A DNA stretch of 64,000 nt from Burkholderiaceae bacterium (lineage in GTDB: Bacteria; Pseudomonadota; Gammaproteobacteria; Burkholderiales; Burkholderiaceae_C): assembly GCA_017992055.1 (NCBI GenBank), contig JAGOPK010000006.1, positions 169,249 through 233,248 of the forward strand, written 5' to 3'. A program made the position numbers and the translations under genes. The notes below the pieces were generated by a model. The model searched no databases and had not been told where the DNA came from. It saw only the letters and a program-made list of their open reading frames with translations. Positions 26,701-29,411 of this stretch are shown here, one piece after another. Position 1 is the stretch's first letter. Every line of letters starts with the position of its first letter.

Positions 26701-28534
26701 GGGCGACGTGGCACTGAGCATCCTGGACCTGGTCGATTCCGATGGCTTCTCGCCGGTCTACATCGGTGGCGACACCGATCCCGACGGCCTGCTTGGCGTC
26801 AACGAGGTCTGGCTGTTCAGCTCGGCCGGCGTGGCCGGTGCGCCCAGCACGGCCCTGGCCGGCCAGCATGCCAACACCGTCACCGTGCTGGCCCAGGACG
26901 AGTTCGGCCAGCGCCACAGCGACACCGATCTGGCCCACTACTACGGCACGGTGGCCGACAGCCAGTCGGCGATCCGCGTCACCAAGGCCATCAACGCGGT
27001 CGACCCGCTGCATCCCACCAGCGCCGAAGACGCCAACGACGCCGACCAGCCGGTGCTGCTGACCCAGGGCACGCTGCCGGTGTTCACCTTCCTGGTGCAG
27101 AACCTGGGCACGCACGAGCTGTCGGACATCGTGCTGGTCGACGACGCCGGCACCGACAACCCGGCCGACGACTACCAGCCGCTGCTGCTGCGCCAGGGCC
27201 AGCGCATCGTTGGCGACACCGACCGCGACGGCCGGCTCGACCCCGGCGAGACCTGGCAGTACACCAGCCAGGGCCTGGCCCTGGCCGCGCCCGGCGCCGG
27301 TGCCCAGGTCAACGTGGCCCAGGTGCAGGGCACCGACGTGCTGACCGGCACCGTGGTGCGCGACGACGACCAGGCCCATTACCTGGTCACCGCGCCGGCC
27401 CATGCCGAAGGGCGCATGACCGGCGGCGGCAGCGTCTACACCGAAGACGGCATGCGCGTGACCCATGGCTTCGAGCTGCACTGCGACATCGACGTCGGGC
27501 CGAACAACCTGCAGGTCAACTTCGACGGCAACCGCTTCCACCTGGAAGAGCTGCTCAGCGTGCACTGCTACGACGCGCCGTCGCTGGACCCGCTGCCGCG
27601 CCAGGCGCCGTTCGACACCCTGGTCGGCGAGGGCCTGGGCCGCTTCAACGGCCAGTCGGGCTACCGCATCTCGTTCACGCTGACCGACGACGGCGAGCCG
27701 GGCAAGAAGGACTTTGCCCGCCTGGAGATCCGCGATCCCCAGGGCCGGCTGGTGCTGTTCGTGGCCGGCAACCTGCACAACGGCAACCACCAGGCGCATC
27801 CGGAGAACAAGGCCGACCTGCTGCTGGCCGAGGCAGCGCCCACGCAGGCGGCTGCCGCAGCCCCGGCGCTGTCCGAGACCCAGCTCGCCGGCCTGCTGGC
27901 CCAGGCCCGGCAGGAATGGGCCGAGGCCGGCGTCGGCGCCGCGCAGCTGGCCCGGCTGGATGGGCTGCAGCTGGCCGTCGCCGACCTGCCGGGCCTGGCC
28001 CTGGGCGCGGCCGAGGACGGCCGCATCACCATCGACCTCGACGCCGCCGGCTGGGGCTGGTTCGCCGACGCCACGCCGCAGGACGACCTGGAGTTCGGCG
28101 CCGCGGGCCGGGCCGGTGCCGCCAGCCCGGCGGCCGGACGCATGGACCTGCTGAGCGTGCTGACCCACGAGCTGGGCCATGTGCTGGGCCTGGACCATGC
28201 GGGCCAGGGCGTGATGCAGGAGCAGCTGGCCGCCGGCCAGCGCAGCACGGTGGCGGCCGCGGCGGCCACCGCCGAGGTTGCGGCCTCGCCGTTGCCGGCG
28301 CCCGCGGCCTTTGCCATCGACTGGGGCAAGGCGCCGGCCCAGGCCATGCTGCGCGAGCCGCAAGGGGCAGCGCTGGCCAGCCCGGCCGGCCGCGGCAAGC
28401 CGCTGAGCTGGCAGGACCGCTTCGTCAGCCACCTCGGCGCCACGGCCCAGCGGCTGGATCCGAATGCATCGCTGCGCCTGCATCTGGAGGTGTCTGCCCC
28501 AGTGGCGGCCAAGCTGCGGGTTCTGGCAGACTGA
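2711..28534 (+). CDS. Giant LEPR-XLL repeat protein with RTX-type repeats and C-terminal metzincin motif
   Basis: A single uninterrupted frame of about 8,607 residues (roughly 0.85-0.9 MDa), very probably a surface or secreted adhesin/matrix protein. Start chosen at ATG 2711, after a G-rich ribosome site; GTG 2690 is the upstream alternative. The N-terminus is basic, without a classical signal peptide, and carries the LEPR-XLL motif (LEPRLLLSA, residues 40-48). A ~1,300-residue region follows, then a poly-Gly linker (~1370-1380). Next come Ala/Gly/Ser-rich tandem repeats of ~125 residues (~1385-2510), more beta-rich sequence, and Calx-beta-like segments (~5260-5670). RTX-type GGxGxD repeats with recurring VFGDxG insertions span ~5940-7100. 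Seven ~143-residue domains lie at ~7232-8226, then a cysteine-containing domain with a GRMTGGGS start (~8230-8368). Near the C-terminus HELGHVLGLDH (8486-8496) plus Met8502 is a metzincin zinc signature. By eye, cysteines occur only in the ~8230-8368 domain. It is followed 43 bases later by the putative export operon. Confidence 0.93.
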   Translation: MQWLRQLKSRIAQSRQAQQQMANKAKRPAARRPSMRLEALEPRLLLSATLDGAGLLSVTGSVLDDQVVIEQTGADAGGADITIHLSNSLGSTSYSFQDVHSIDVQGLLGADAITVASQITLGEGGELRLYGNQSGAPGLVDDLGRDSVLFAAGASTGDGLIEVFADSIVVAAGQVLDSGEADIVFRARSIDSTDLTNFPPLGVALREVEIVVRAGAELHGGGIYLIAQAEDRDLPALLGVDRLDNTFVIEPLKDLVSDLTALPVKVLFKQSEARISLGEGAQLIGSGTVGLYASAGSDASGQAQSALFSIGYAQAQATARVELASGARVQAGAAAVITSDANATAAMSTETSQDLGDSGLAVSLAIANAQIDSSIHVAQGASVEAGKAANVRARGEIVTETEAESGTFADGTAGLAFGISFSRSDIHTQVDGTVIAHMDGPSLAEFFIDPTVTDPSKVGYIDYDQDMIYVGGTSLVTEDVIEYDARRGSPIGGLVDDWSYVVISLADDPDTTDRDESLYIQLAATEQDAIAGNAIDLLAVTVPAVSNNAKNFDADLLPDGAPRVNGDKDTITLDNQAWSASNDVDFSLLGLTFELGQSVVYHEGTAPIAGLTDGKTYYVVTGINEFDLQGDNRFVGRQVIQLAETEAEARAGIAIDIGDAPAGATGYRIEAKHLIDSEFANGVGVQALLGAEDKASAEAGVEDAAEPLFELDANVLDGSIFDTIVGTLAAPASQAIAAGLQVVPVTVAGALAFAFSDHNVTTDVGSSAVLKSNQDLQVKATIDHEVQLSAESSIEPPEPDPANPDAPAPENAVSAAVSVGVFDNDALAEVHGGAQLDALRALRVISMIEHPYITSPDEFFPSTMAEFVDSVKTEGYDALNKYMDETLGLKSGLFNSWARATAGSDNVSVAGSVNVLSFDSSAEAVVRSGALLNQDLAWRDNASNPHPNQDNSAGKDADGAEKEQVVSIEASNYAELINMSGIFSLELPFSGSVTPTNPSFDPKLGVNPVASEGGKGGVGGALFVMVVDNKTHATVEDGVHIYSGEDGGFNMKADEAIFNIDLGQAGASAGSVSVGGTVMYNEQHSDTRALLSSEAIVTGRNVSMLAANLQTNVLWAGGISKGEAVGAGIAVAVNNIDRRTRALIGDEVDATPDGQADAGTRIDVDEGVAVRALVGGQIWSFSVAGAVVSESRDEPAADGGPGGQTTGAGADPLAGLPLPGVMDDPSGTPTQPDAAQQEQKPQTGIGIAAAAGVNILQEQTQASVVGAGQVQAGSLSITAENRSGIVSASGGLALTKVSSGSTAASLAGAFSYNGMDAETLAFSSRTGYALSANEADEETLKIGALTSGQVISAAAGGAGAMASGTDTSGGGGGGGGGGGSTAISVAGSVSVNRIDSLTDAHLRGGTVSLASGDAALSASDSADIFAIAGGLALSLASGDQGSATAVSAGVAVAVNFVDAAADARIDDATLQWDAGAEGDLTLTATSDARIQAYTVAGAVSAASGTQGSGVAASGAGSGSVNFIDLQTQAVVSDSRLQLGSGALTLEASDTSAIQAGAGSLAASLGLSTSGAAGGLAFGAAFSVNQIGSQGGNLVLALIDHSEVEAGGAVSVQALADSSIYALAIGAAGSVSASGSSAAIGGSLAGSVAVNKIRGSTQAGVRRGSTLSAGEAVSVTAADDNRITVDAGGFALAIAASGGGAGLGLAVGAGLSFNDIGNTVSAEVGDSQLGQVGGSGLELAATSSGAIDALSIVGSASAGVGTAGIGVALAGAVSKNDIASTVQARLHGSDVTLQDGSVSVRASDSSSINADSGGAAVALGVGSSSAGVAVGLGIGLSMNTISDHITAAIADSVLVSTGGVEVLAESGAGIRAFSLGVAGTLAAGTAAGIAVSGAGSASVASIRNQTEARIDASDVEVGGDLTVLASDAAQIDTIAGAVALAVAVGGTAGVSVAVGVSVSLNDIENSSSALVEDSTLTEVGEVQIGAESSSGIRTVAVAGAASVGAGLSTGIAVSGAGSVSLNNIHNHIEARAADSEFTLRQGAGFAVTARDQSSIQADAAAISLAVAAGIDAAVGAAVGASVAINEVGNATLALVDGVTVNAPDGGSLGAVQVIAESDAQIDALAVSAAGAASLAGYAGLAVSGAGAVSQNAIANTTEARVRGGSQIARGSSVTVRAVNDAEILSNSVGAAVSIAVALGSASISFGLSLADNHIANLTLAEVDDASLAASGNITVQADSTGRIDALAVGAALSISGGAGAISIAGAASVTNNSVSNDTQARVTGSAADQDQGLQAGGDIRIAASDVTGIKAENVAASLAISVAIGGGSIAIAASPATNHIDNRVRAHVDGSRVHSSGGRVDVTAASDNDIEALSVAAALAISAGAYTGAAAGAGASAENLIGAGGAGATPQLTEASISGGSDVSAGTALTVEASDESQITATVLGVAIAGGAGGVGVGVSLTDNQIGGVVTAFVADSSAHAAAGDLQISADATQSIGVQSVAVAAATSAAGAGAQASASIGNAVLAYAQSAQLSASGEVRVAASSEHTASAETDGAGAGGLALSVALPTVDIGGSTQAWVSGSSQISAGDGLSVSADAQADAQATALSLVVGAIGGAGAGAVTHVHRIVDAHLGAAHDDATPDSSQIGAGDVVVSASSRSTATTDAYGGAGGIGVVAVYAPSATIAGSTRAYVGQGTTLQARSLELEARSTEDARGDAVIVGVGGFALNIAKSEVRVDSDTEAFVGAARNGPVAGSAATLVLDLGASIAADNDSSATATVRGGGGGLLVVNAYQANATDSARVRASVGRNADVSAGTLSVSGHGEFDTDATAFVVGVGAIGGSGAGTDSRIDALVEAWIGAPAGQSLASVGTEIDVDGAVVVHADSDALALTDASGGTGDVVGVQALLPKATAATQTAAWVGSGVALQADSLDIKATVDGRQARASTDLIAVSLLAGGAGTSATATVSGAVQAFVGGTATTLRLDGALDVVAETAVGNASARTKLGGGGAVSVQVALASASNTAATQAWVAAGTQILDAGSVAVRADSKDTGYATSNVASGGAISGRGTRASTTVTPSTQAWIGQNVRLDTRGALSVDAIAQTAEGDASATAVGGGLISVGAAVSDIDIRPTVQAWIGGGSTRVDAGGDVSVNAELRQQQGGVQLTDNLAHNSVNTGSDSFVFNSHGLATGDVVTYSANGQAAIGTATSISPAAGTLVSDRDYGVIAIDANTLALGAASNGTAVDAGSPFPLGAGVSGVDTDRDLIVFGGPHNFNTGDRIVYAGGGAAGNIVAPGSYYVRVIDDRSIKLASTLSAPVAFSATQSGLISSGNRLHLTGFADGDLVTYRAPASAGFSSDAVDQSGPNGDGEFSPSDNNQIYIKNRIDTNGDGAPDTDVGHGLADGQIVTYRSNGAAIGGLVDGASYKVQRIDDYRVKLSGTVQTTVAGLVFDRVANANDTLTRSDAGGSWLTDGFVVGQKISISGTGSNNGERTIASVSATVLGFAGDVLTDETSGATLRSADILLDPSSSPDSVRHLLVPATLGGLQNGMNYTVVNSAGGSFQLRGPDGVIVPSISVGQALGQHQLGKEGVALSASGGTQADHQLRLDLTGTSAGAVNLLLGPGGVSLRQVSPPIGDGQSSSSARGSGGAFADVQVPEANADFFADVQASIDADRVRSGGDVSITTLSAGSVSAFGNSRSGGFVQVGVTNANLDYDSRSNAFVGHAAPGVVRGLSDEGAAPQINASGVTIEAAGDFKLGAITDIRASSTASGKGGGFISVSEATATNDIVARTNAVFGSGATVDARTVDASALARNILPVARSEATAGGFAGGATARADNDITSSTLVLLEGTAAGLTAITGRQGMDMEARHANVNAVRDPDGRWYGLFGGSSEPGDNSGTVRNLIDGDAGVVVTVAPRPGSATSSAVPAGPLNTVAGFNSLALLGQANNGHVSDGIEQDRRAIAWDSDVVVGAGPAPELYVRADGTIDRAVNITVNGQDHPAPGTPVGAQIEVGDIANNQLGEVVFQALSQISGGQQIGDHYWGTFTFADGFDTVRITNESDRPLLINGIDLIDAQGQPRVHLDRGGQAVTLNFRLDQTYEPALIDIRNLGAADITLRYGKKINNPIGETRILNTGGSIVAESGADSAGTYLITTGQLGNEHTATVPADFEGESNRRYEGLIHFATDGAAADSLTRSDGGSWVAEGFVVGDLVKIEVAGQTPYVVQIAGFAGSNQQTAVLNTLESVQAGTVEAQVSRFHGVEARGSVGSLSSPLRVELINAPGQVSQTWGEAGDDLYLDLSARFRDLLAEPAGGVTPHIDTLSAGGDTVVRLGQSVIEAGRQAANGVLVTVQGRPAYPESGTYYHFYDDDPRVNGQPLRALYPAAAVATGAATAVDATWSFALAEAGEHLSIRAIDSGDPDADTRVVNILGVSNIRAGGEFVDLLSNGFIGSEADPWRELVAVDAADGDDLRVGSIRSTTDSVFLLAPAGIVDADASDNDATALADVSGISITLTALAGAVGGTADFIETDLVDTVLSGLRAGDKSGALTVSAARSVYIEEIAGDLRVNSVLADRGDVSLAARGGSIVDQRSGQAADGDDLANITARRVDLAAHGGSVGRIDNDLDVDSGVQAGAYVADGRVYVQGDAGVYLSETERELNLLAARSLAGDIRLTVPDTALTPLFLNGDPSQVQSTGEDLYLLAGDGGEGAQIAQGDALTVASGEAVAALSVVLWVGDNVVTQSVNRVLAGTGIQIRGDERRRPDGSVDPVDPDVGFGSTLLLRGSIGKSGAPADLAQANPNAKTFTQIFGHDDSDSFLFHETDLDANTSAYGSAAVTAGARLPAGHSDGEDRFTVTRLGSMHVDRFGIGDTLTLDGQADSDSVVVYTTGSQGAERNHVINVLDTGAPDDGVDELSIHGIDGSAAAGATDDIFLLRRSTEIPSEQAMAPAFVALLHGSLDQARTASADAGQRPQAVQRINYDAALNGRLQVFGLGGNDFFAVDDNAAITSLDGGSGDDVFQIGQIYGSQRQPGNLPASDAFETIATTRGYVSRGASAPLVAQGGSGNDSFSVYSNKAELRLEGDAGDDLFIVRAFALAQVDAAGNIVLGADGVAQPLLTSDVSTAAQMNVRPGEGNDTVQYNINAPVSVDGGSGFDKVVVLGTEFADNFVITEGGVFGAGVNVRFQNIEVLEVDGLESDDDFYVQGTPVGVITRVIGGLGSDSINVGGDVAEPIVMQQLEGSSSSLVHSVSAPGTLYDGLAVDGLDPTVAQASSGAVVIRESGGSTVVREGASGDAASVDGYFVRLATRPAEGVVVYVTVSAARSNREEQGAGGDGLWLARVLPSGFTRQVAIDGQSVTTPDRALVLAFDSANWDQEQAVQVYGVDDGLAEGERTVSINHSVLAIAEDPSLHSAANDQAASIATFGFAKVRNVEVTVVDDDAPELIFSQSDGGSLVLEGSLVADADGFTPGIADRVNLRLGQALAAGQTVTVTLSYDAQQLTLAGAGVTLLGAGQAQLSFDAGTAASGIDIDVVAVDDATREDFKRSFVQAAVSAHSGASAYAGQRAQLAVSVYDDDAPGVLVLQSGGSTQVVKDDASAPGDQSVADSYTVRLAQAPTGAVTVAIATDGQVLATPAALVFDAGNWYRPQTVTVSANAGFDPASLPIDPSTQKVWAPQQHLLTKLGGPLSVVGGTLGERALTPAVLLPAELNAPLLQIGDQPDERDQIDMLNIFDDGSLEDKVGVLSATGLSGFGLAPDLLVGANSFGEPASFPGGITWGDAATGRSGIEVLNLLMGQGNDRLSITGTLVPADEGRDANRGPARHGTLTTVHGGGNLATTSGGSAISGDTITVTGGGGASSPLVVYGDTSQDGLWYSGIANQSSRGDNLVLGAKLFDPAGTADDLFRFPRANPFLQAGNDVIDASALFGAADANTTVLGIVAYGGAGDDTLLGTGAGDHLAGGSGNDRIVAHGGLDMVYGDSGFNVDPITRSLVVVTTDAGIGTLAFGPVRDGLVAGADSLDGGSGDDVIFGDHGVVQQDVPRGRIHPDWAAASGRPAVFGYATGNAGIGQFSQLASDKLLTTGYIQDLRTAEPGNGGNDSILGGSGRDRIFGGNGSDVLDGGSQSDVVFGDQGHLSYLGADYFGNVETGLAGLATLDLLESVDTAAIYGAGDVISDDDSDDILVGGQGGDRIDAGAGQNIVFGDHGRILGLDSGANRPVDAPAGSDDDYPVQVLGLVTSIDWGTVNGSANEFGNGDDQIRSGVGRDILLGGGGDDLIEAHASLGGTAALDGSNIVFGDHGLIDYLASELLQNSALNPQRSDDIDRVWSIAAASRIGGADRIVTGNHHDLVIGGTGADAVQAGDGHNIVFGDNGRISTGLVDEAATPFSVHLFTVQSIESIGFLDADNGADTVTTGSGNDLVLGGGAGDTVQAGAGADLVFGDQGLAEGVAGAYLPEQSLPALAPELLLAGQRTLAFTALNTTTNTGSGDDELHGQDGSDILLGQQGRDLVFAGNDDDIVIGGSNVVGALDGDDRLDGGSGHDVIAGDNADIYFRPDHLDLRFATLTGATLYSELAGADEGRSQTRSVDALGRPLNADPDGVLPAEATPQRPMHREYRIQLLDHSAALEQQADDPALRVWGDDRIAGGAQDDEIFGQLGDDVIEGDASILGAPVGASISAGGALVVLASVESLGSDGDDYIEGGGGNDVVFGNLGQDDLIGGSSSLYGLATPGLRPDGADIVFGGAGLRIDRNQLGAGGDSRLGLVAEHAFDADVITGDNAVILRVLGTDGRPLQFAYDATVDIGNDPANPQLTEPRGAERIVVRTFDLLDYTPGNDAAAIGGNDLVKAEDGDDIVHGGRGNDVLYGDGWDDDLYGGTGSDRLFGGSGEDGLLGDDGRISTSRNGVAEPLYGITVSTERLIELPGPFIGAVVDLNGYLKKTVNLLAWEQQGGDDVIYGGLGDDFIHGGDGNDALSGAEALAPFYDDVRAASAAPFQYDAVTRKLDFYDADAPLLKIDNFLLNFEAFERGVLIEDGKDWIFGDGGHDALVGGTGHDRLFGGLGDDYHQLDDNLDTHGGLNDETDDATDVQNTGGSGDFAYGGGGLDVLIANTGHDRMFDWTGEFNSFFVPFARFGAPTVNRLLAPHTLQFIVDLATAGGADRSLAEPHGEIGLVTQHDPEWNEQHGAPRDPQPGNGHARHDDAGGKEDDRTLAPLQTEHGSTPSGGVPAAPDTAVIEVESALNALQPLAPTSAEDADAPSGPALAAGSPLVLTYLVRNLSPDGSAIGDVSLVDDGGSPALLGDDIVPVYVSGDDGDGLLEVGETWLFAAPPGALAQPGPQRHTVTVQGTSAAGNAVQDSDLLHYNGNGTAQPVIRIEKAVNAADPTQPTAAEDADSAPGRSLAVGTPLTWTYQVFNDGAEALQLQSIVDDAGTPGLAGDDFTPAAVTVSVGGQLFNVGDFDHDGLIDSGEAWLFSSAGTVADGSLVLAGAYANLATVRGIGVSSGLAVQDSDAAHHVGLATPQPIGVRLEKAVNAANPGAPTAYEDADSPSGPILAVGSTVVWTYQLFNTGTLAFAVSSLRDDAGTASLAGDDFTPAAVLASGSSFNIGDSDRDNLVDAGEVWLYRASGTVTAGQYGNTALVTVRDPAGTAVASSSDMAHHYGSAAGLQVVKAINASQPASPTTAQDANSPASPVVVNAGTMVTFSYAVKNTGSDALRDVVLVDDNGTVGQAGDDFQPAPVTVTVGGRVYNSGDNNRNGLLDRNETWLYSASRAAPEGAYTNYASVSATNTRTLATLRDDDPANLFGAVARVDLEKAINAADPANPTPAEDADSASQPLLLNLGTPITFSYLLRNTGNGALSVGALRDDAGTLGTSADDFTPAAVLSGGFNIGDTDRDNLLDVGETWRYSSAGTSAAYAVAQSGLHTNIATVSATDGRTGATASDSDSASYLGQAGAIRVEKALNAEHASAPTRYEDADLPTGPVLNVGASTVWTYQVFNQGDVALSILDLVDSDGFSPVYIGGDTDPDGLLGVNEVWLFSSAGVAGAPSTALAGQHANTVTVLAQDEFGQRHSDTDLAHYYGTVADSQSAIRVTKAINAVDPLHPTSAEDANDADQPVLLTQGTLPVFTFLVQNLGTHELSDIVLVDDAGTDNPADDYQPLLLRQGQRIVGDTDRDGRLDPGETWQYTSQGLALAAPGAGAQVNVAQVQGTDVLTGTVVRDDDQAHYLVTAPAHAEGRMTGGGSVYTEDGMRVTHGFELHCDIDVGPNNLQVNFDGNRFHLEELLSVHCYDAPSLDPLPRQAPFDTLVGEGLGRFNGQSGYRISFTLTDDGEPGKKDFARLEIRDPQGRLVLFVAGNLHNGNHQAHPENKADLLLAEAAPTQAAAAAPALSETQLAGLLAQARQEWAEAGVGAAQLARLDGLQLAVADLPGLALGAAEDGRITIDLDAAGWGWFADATPQDDLEFGAAGRAGAASPAAGRMDLLSVLTHELGHVLGLDHAGQGVMQEQLAAGQRSTVAAAAATAEVAASPLPAPAAFAIDWGKAPAQAMLREPQGAALASPAGRGKPLSWQDRFVSHLGATAQRLDPNASLRLHLEVSAPVAAKLRVLAD
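6850..10240 (+). repeat. Tandem ~375-bp (125-residue) repeat array within the giant gene
   Basis: About nine head-to-tail units. Each has two half-modules ending in a V-x-x-N-x-I-x-N-like strand followed by A-x-V and a polar turn. Anchors of one half fall near 7066, 7452, 7838, 8213, 8579, 8950, 9331, 9712 and 10087. Anchors of the other fall near 6877, 7262, 7645, 8024, 8396, 8761, 9150 and 9510. The period is 360-390 bases. The Ala/Gly/Ser-rich alternating hydrophobic pattern suggests a stacked beta-solenoid; that fold is inference. Confidence 0.75.
20527..24020 (+). repeat. RTX-type (haemolysin calcium-binding) repeat region of the giant gene
   Basis: Codes for many GGxGxD-type nonapeptides (for example GGAGDDTLLG, GGSGRDRIFGG, GGTGSDRLFGG), the known calcium beta-roll motif of type I-secreted proteins. 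They are interleaved with at least six VFGDxG-type inserts between about 20790 and 22020. The block ends in a conserved-looking aromatic segment (FNSFFVPFARFG). Calcium-dependent folding outside the cell is expected from the family. Confidence 0.85.
24404..27390 (+). repeat. Seven tandem ~430-bp repeats encoding ~143-residue extracellular domains
   Basis: Units start near 24404, 24815, 25270, 25700, 26130, 26570 and 26970. Each begins with a K-A-[IVL]-N-A segment and an EDAD/EDAN motif. A strand pattern with DDAGT, a GD-x-D-x-DGLLD-like acidic loop and ETW follows, and each unit ends in D-x-D-x-x-HY-x-G. This resembles DUF11/SdrB-like immunoglobulin-fold stalk domains. The acidic loops look calcium-binding, which is inference. 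Confidence 0.75.
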
Positions 28535-28577
28535 AGCTGGCCCCTGATCGCGCCCATCCCTTGCCCTGAAAGCCCCG

Positions 28578-29351
28578 ATGTCCAAGCAGTTGCTGATCTA
28601 TGACAGTGTCGTGCCGGTGTCGGCCGCGCGCCATGCCCGGGTGTCGCTGGAGCCCAGCCCGGGCTATGGCTTCTCGGCCGGCGTCAATGCCGTGCCGCTG
28701 ATGGCGGTGGAGTTCCAGCGCGCCGCGCCCGAGTACGCCATCGTCTTCACGGTGCAGGGCGACGAGGTCGTGCCGGTGGTGGTGCTGGGCGTGCGGGGCG
28801 ACCAGAACCTCTACCTGTCGCCCGATGCCCAGTGGCAGGCGAGCTATGTGCCGGCCTTTGTGCGCCGCTACCCGTTCGTGTTCTCGCGCAGCGCCGACGG
28901 CAAGACGCTGACGCTGTGCGTGGACGAGGCCCATCCCGGCATCAACCACGAAGGGCGGGGCGAGCGCCTGTTCGACGACGCCGGCAAGCCCACGCCCTAC
29001 ATCGAGCGGGTGCTGAAGTTCCTGCAGGAGTACCAGAGCCAGTTCGAGCGCACGCGCCAGTTCGGCCGCCGCGTGCAGGCCCTGGGCCTGCTGGAGCCGA
29101 TGCAGGCCCAGGTCGGCACGCCGTCGGGCCAGACCGTGTCGCTGAACGGCTTCCACGGCGTCAGCCGCGCCCTGCTGCGTGCGCTGGACGGCGAGGCCCT
29201 GGCCAGCCTGGCGCGCAACGACGAGCTGGAGCTGCTGTACCTGCAGCTGCACTCGATGCGCAATTTCGTCGAGGTGAAAGACCGCTTCCTCGGCAGCCTG
29301 GCCGACGAGCCGGTGCCAGCCGCGGCCGCGGCCGGCAGCGCCGCCGCGTGA
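28578..29351 (+). CDS. SapC-family protein
   Basis: A 257-residue protein matching the SapC family (named after a Campylobacter surface-layer-associated protein) in length and pattern. Family-like segments are the early hydrophobic LMAVEF, the YAIVFT strand, and YVPAFVRRYPF followed by LTLCVDE. A helical second half ends in an Ala-rich tail. No signal peptide or membrane segment is visible, so it is probably cytoplasmic. It begins at ATG 28578 after a GAAAG ribosome site, 43 bases after the giant gene, and precedes the export genes by 60 bases, so it is likely co-transcribed with them. The biochemical role of SapC is not established. A chaperone or adaptor for the giant substrate before export is one possibility (inference). 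Confidence 0.75.
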   Translation: MSKQLLIYDSVVPVSAARHARVSLEPSPGYGFSAGVNAVPLMAVEFQRAAPEYAIVFTVQGDEVVPVVVLGVRGDQNLYLSPDAQWQASYVPAFVRRYPFVFSRSADGKTLTLCVDEAHPGINHEGRGERLFDDAGKPTPYIERVLKFLQEYQSQFERTRQFGRRVQALGLLEPMQAQVGTPSGQTVSLNGFHGVSRALLRALDGEALASLARNDELELLYLQLHSMRNFVEVKDRFLGSLADEPVPAAAAAGSAAA

Positions 29352-29411
29352 TCGCCGGCGCCGGCGGCTGACGGCCCGCCCGACGACCCGCCCGACCCGC
29401 CACCCAGCACG

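Noticed and set aside
16904-28585. Open frame of about 3,900 codons on the minus strand
   Set aside because: Same composition effect as the longer one further left; low-complexity, no recognisable domain, and it overlaps the well-supported plus-strand protein completely.
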